Below, piece after piece: positions 5,207-7,504 of a stretch of DNA of 7,504 nt. Source of the stretch: Bacteroidota bacterium. Its GTDB lineage: Bacteria; Bacteroidota; Bacteroidia; Cytophagales; Cyclobacteriaceae. The stretch covers positions 1 to 7,504 of the forward strand of contig QGUY01000198.1 in the NCBI GenBank assembly GCA_003242315.1, in the 5' to 3' direction. Position numbers and translations under genes: made by a program. The notes beneath the pieces were generated by a model. That model did not search any database and was not told the DNA's origin. It saw only the letters and a program-made list of their open reading frames with translations. Within the stretch, counting starts at the first letter, position 1, and the number at the start of each line of letters is the position of its first letter.

Positions 5207-6094
5207 ATGACAGTCCCAGTCCTCCATATCCTACGCCAGAAAGACTTTGAGCTCCAGATATGGTGTGTGACGATGGCAATCGCCGCTGCCCGGACGCTTA
5301 AGGCTGTCGTGCAGGATCTCACCGGCGCGATCTATCCCTCGGTACTTGCCATAGACGTTCTGATTCTTTGCACTTTCTGCGTTCTCGGTCTGCTGATCTA
5401 TCATAACAAGATAACGCGGATACCGCTGGCGGCGGGTCCCATCCTGCTCGGACTGCTCATTTTCAGTTACGTGCAGTTCGATGGCATATTCGGAACGACC
5501 GAATACAATCTTATGGGACTCGGGGTACTGTTCGTGCTTGTGTACGACTACCAAACACTGAGGTGGCTCATGGTGTTGTACCTGCTTGCCATTCTCGGAG
5601 CGAACTACTATGTCCGCATCGAGGGGCCTTTCGAACCCGCACCCGCCGGCTCTGCCTCCGGAACCCTGGACAACTTCTTCACGACGCTTGTGGCGGGGTT
5701 GATTCTAATTCTCTATTTCAAAGATGCTCTCGTCAGAGAATCAGGACGGATTCTGCAACTGCGAAAGGAATTGGGAAGAAAGGTCGACATCATTACGCTG
5801 CAGCACCAGGAATTGGAACGAAGGAAACGCCAACTCCATGAAGCAAACGCTAATCTTCAGGCACAAATTCAGGAGCACACACAGCAGATCGTGCGTCAGA
5901 ATAAGGCGATCGAAGATTATATGCGGCTGTCTTCCGAGTCACTCAGCGAGCCCCTCCGAAACATTATTGCAGAGACCGTGGGATTAAGAGACGACAGCTT
6001 CCTGGAACGGCAACTGAAACAGGAGGTTTCCGAACTCCATATCATTGTGCGTAACCTGCGAGAAGACATCAAGCGCCATGGAGATTTCAAATAA
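5207..6094 (+). CDS. Membrane sensor with coiled coil and degenerate DHp domain, no ATPase domain
   Basis: From ATG 5207 the protein has 295 residues. About five or six membrane helices fill residues 17-173 (clear ones at 44-66, 72-90, 117-137 and 155-173). A charged coiled coil runs from about 175 to 235 (KELGRK, QELERRKRQL, NANLQAQIQ). The C-terminus (235-290) aligns by eye without gaps to the DHp segment of the next gene: IEDYMRLSSESLSEPLRNIIA against LREYAFVNAHHVRAPLARVLG, written here in two parts of that stretch. The phospho-acceptor His position is E244, and the conserved Arg is S247; Pro249 and Leu250 remain. No HATPase domain follows. A GTG start at 5171 would lie inside the strong hairpin, so ATG 5207 is preferred. 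The gene overlaps the next by 17 bp, suggesting translational coupling. It is probably a non-phosphorylated partner of its paralogue; this is inference. Confidence 0.82.
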   Translation: MTVPVLHILRQKDFELQIWCVTMAIAAARTLKAVVQDLTGAIYPSVLAIDVLILCTFCVLGLLIYHNKITRIPLAAGPILLGLLIFSYVQFDGIFGTTEYNLMGLGVLFVLVYDYQTLRWLMVLYLLAILGANYYVRIEGPFEPAPAGSASGTLDNFFTTLVAGLILILYFKDALVRESGRILQLRKELGRKVDIITLQHQELERRKRQLHEANANLQAQIQEHTQQIVRQNKAIEDYMRLSSESLSEPLRNIIAETVGLRDDSFLERQLKQEVSELHIIVRNLREDIKRHGDFK

Positions 6095-6962
6095 CGCCAA
6101 CCTGGTCAGACAGAAGCTGCAGATGCAGCTGTTTCTCTACGCGATGTACGTGGCCATCGCCTTCAGGATCATTCAGACGGCCCATCATATACTGATCGAA
6201 TCGCCACTCGTCGTCATTTTACCCGGTATTCTCAACCTGCTCCTGCTCTGGATATTTCTGCGACTGTATCCGAGGGCATTTCAGCTCACCCTTCTTGTAT
6301 TCTTCTGCATGCCGTTACTCAGCACATTTTTTTTCTGGAACGAAACCGGGGGTTGGGACGGATCTCGTCCCTACACACTCATCGTCCTTATCATTGGCAT
6401 CGTGCTTACTTCCAATGGCGCCACGCAGGTGCTCCTGCTTGTTGCCTATGGTGTTGTGTTGGCGATCCTGAGTGTTGTTGACCTTCCTTCGTGGGTCGGT
6501 TCTCGTAACCCCAACTATTCAGTCGCTTCAATTGAGTTTGATTTCCTCGTGAACTCACTCATGTTGATTCTGATCGTGGTACACCTCAAGACCCGCTTCT
6601 TCAACTATCGGGAGTCGATTAGTCGTACCAACGAAGAACTTGTAAAGGTTACGCAAACGCTCGATTCACAGACGGAGCAGCTCAGGAAACAGCAAATCGA
6701 ACTCGACTCCCTCCGAAACAACCTGGAAAGCATGGTTGCCGAGCGGATCCGTGAAGTGCGCGCTAAGTCGGCCGTCCTAAGAGAATATGCCTTTGTCAAT
6801 GCACACCATGTTCGCGCCCCACTGGCGCGGGTGTTAGGACTGATTTACCTCATCGAACTGGAAAATGGCTATGCCGGACAGCCTAAGCGACTGGGGAAGA
6901 TTAAGTCTGAAGCGCGGCGCATGGATGCTATTATTCAGCAGATCAACGAAATCACGGGCTGA
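6078..6962 (+). CDS. Membrane sensor with coiled coil and C-terminal DHp (HisKA-like) domain, no ATPase domain
   Basis: From ATG 6078 the protein has 294 residues. Six likely membrane helices lie at about 16-38, 43-64, 68-87, 98-112, 116-136 and 156-177. A coiled coil covers about 180-235 (RTNEELVK, QTEQLRKQQIELDSLRNNLE). The DHp domain (about 234-294) begins YAFVNAHHVRAPLARVLGL (237-255) with candidate phospho-acceptor H243, then H244, R246 and P248; helix two is KSEARRMDAIIQQINEITG. The protein ends there. A histidine kinase would continue with about 120 residues of HATPase carrying N, G1 and G2 boxes, but downstream DNA is the convergent protease gene in every sense, so the domain is absent rather than frameshifted. 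It cannot phosphorylate itself unaided. The start ATG overlaps the upstream paralogue by 17 bp; an in-frame GTG at 6045 is less likely. I recall similar DHp-ended Bacteroidota sensors, so the layout may be functional. Confidence 0.86.
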   Translation: MEISNNANLVRQKLQMQLFLYAMYVAIAFRIIQTAHHILIESPLVVILPGILNLLLLWIFLRLYPRAFQLTLLVFFCMPLLSTFFFWNETGGWDGSRPYTLIVLIIGIVLTSNGATQVLLLVAYGVVLAILSVVDLPSWVGSRNPNYSVASIEFDFLVNSLMLILIVVHLKTRFFNYRESISRTNEELVKVTQTLDSQTEQLRKQQIELDSLRNNLESMVAERIREVRAKSAVLREYAFVNAHHVRAPLARVLGLIYLIELENGYAGQPKRLGKIKSEARRMDAIIQQINEITG

Positions 6963-6963
6963 G

Positions 6964-7503
6964 CTACCCGATTGTCTGTACGTATTCAAGAAGCACCACA
7001 CCCAGGTTGTAGGTGAAATGGCCAATGATGCCGTACCACAACGTATTGTACTTCGCACGAAGCAGTCCGAAGACGAGGCCGAGTGGTACAAGCCAGAGCA
7101 TGCTGATTATCGTAAGGTGAATGATGCCAAATACAAACGCCGTAATGTAGACCGTGCTCGCGGCTGTTGAGATTTGCTGAATGTTGTTGAAGAGAAAACC
7201 CCGGAAGGCGACTTCTTCAAAGATGGCCGGTTGCACGCATGTGAAGATGACTGCGTAAAGCAATGGCGACGATGTCTCCTCAAACAACCAGGTTTCTGAG
7301 AACGTTGACTCGTACAACGACACGTTGATAAAGTCCGCAACGACAGAAACTACCAGACAACTTACTATGGCACCGGCCATCGTTAGCAATGCAATGGAAA
7401 TGCGAATACCTTTTAATGTAAACAACGGGGCCAGGTCCTTTCGCGCCATGATCCAGAACACAGAAACGATCAGGCTTGTTGCGACGTCGACGATGACAAA
7501 ACT
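6964..7503 (-). CDS. CPBP-family intramembrane metalloprotease, N-terminus outside the window
   Basis: The minus-strand frame ends at TAG 6964-6966 and stays open to the right edge, so about 179 residues are visible and the true start lies beyond. It is a multi-helix membrane protein of the CPBP (CAAX protease and bacteriocin-processing, Abi) family, which cleaves peptides within the membrane using glutamate and histidine metal ligands. All three family motifs are present in order: EEVAFRG (E-E-x3-R), FGIIH (F-x3-H) and HFTYN (H-x3-N). The first visible stretch, SFVIVDVATSLIVSVFWI, is hydrophobic and in frame, so the GTG at 7461 is not the likely start. The gene converges on the second sensor with a single base between stop codons and no room for a terminator. 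Substrate is unknown; members range from prenyl-protein processing to bacteriocin immunity. Confidence 0.9.
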   Translation of the reverse strand, partial: SFVIVDVATSLIVSVFWIMARKDLAPLFTLKGIRISIALLTMAGAIVSCLVVSVVADFINVSLYESTFSETWLFEETSSPLLYAVIFTCVQPAIFEEVAFRGFLFNNIQQISTAASTVYITAFVFGIIHLTIISMLWLVPLGLVFGLLRAKYNTLWYGIIGHFTYNLGVVLLEYVQTIG

Positions 7504-7504
7504 T

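Noticed and set aside
5563..5987. Two plus-strand frames of about 90 codons inside the first sensor gene
   Set aside because: They are out-of-frame shadows rich in Cys, Arg and Ser, without start context or family resemblance.
6963..7503. Continuation of the second sensor into a frameshifted HATPase domain
   Set aside because: The downstream DNA encodes a well-conserved CPBP protease on the opposite strand, with no N, G1 or G2 box visible in any forward frame.

Overview
The window looks like chromosomal DNA of a Bacteroidota bacterium, probably from the Cytophagales/Cytophagia side. The reasons are indirect. Starts lack clear Shine-Dalgarno sequences. Candidate promoters resemble the Bacteroidota TTTG / TAnnTTTG type. 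The transposase is of the DUF4372/IS4 kind common in that phylum. The small XRE regulator and the Y-A-F-x-N-A-H sensor motif are also typical there. No species can be named from the sequence alone.

Layout from left to right. (1) A 3' fragment of an MscS/YbdG-like mechanosensitive channel gene (up to 264) appears to be a broken remnant. (2) An intact NudK-type Nudix hydrolase (330-908) and an APC/LAT-type amino-acid permease (983-2380) look like ordinary metabolic genes. (3) An intact IS4-family insertion sequence (about 2404-3796) carries imperfect terminal inverted repeats and 13-bp direct repeats, and sits in a short 7-bp-periodic repeat. (4) A stretch of about 720 bp without a convincing protein gene (3701-4421) is not empty. 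It holds the IS right end, a REP-like palindrome, a ten-unit degenerate heptamer array, a probable minus-strand structured RNA of about 210 nt with a strong intrinsic terminator, phased T-tracts upstream of that RNA, and a possible promoter and operator for the next gene. (5) A small XRE-family regulator (4422-4742) and an unrecognised acidic 94-residue protein (4803-5087) are followed by a hairpin-rich leader. (6) Two overlapping genes encode related membrane sensors (5207-6094 and 6078-6962). Each has a membrane domain, a coiled coil and a histidine-kinase dimerisation (DHp) domain, but neither has an ATPase domain. In the first the phospho-accepting histidine position is Glu; in the second it is His. 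(7) A convergent CPBP-family intramembrane protease gene (6964-7503, minus strand) runs off the right edge.

The two items most worth attention are the tandem kinase-less sensor pair and the candidate minus-strand RNA. The genes from 4422 to 6962 all point the same way and could form one signalling unit (regulator, small protein, two sensors), but the 60-bp and 119-bp gaps and the structured leader leave that as inference.
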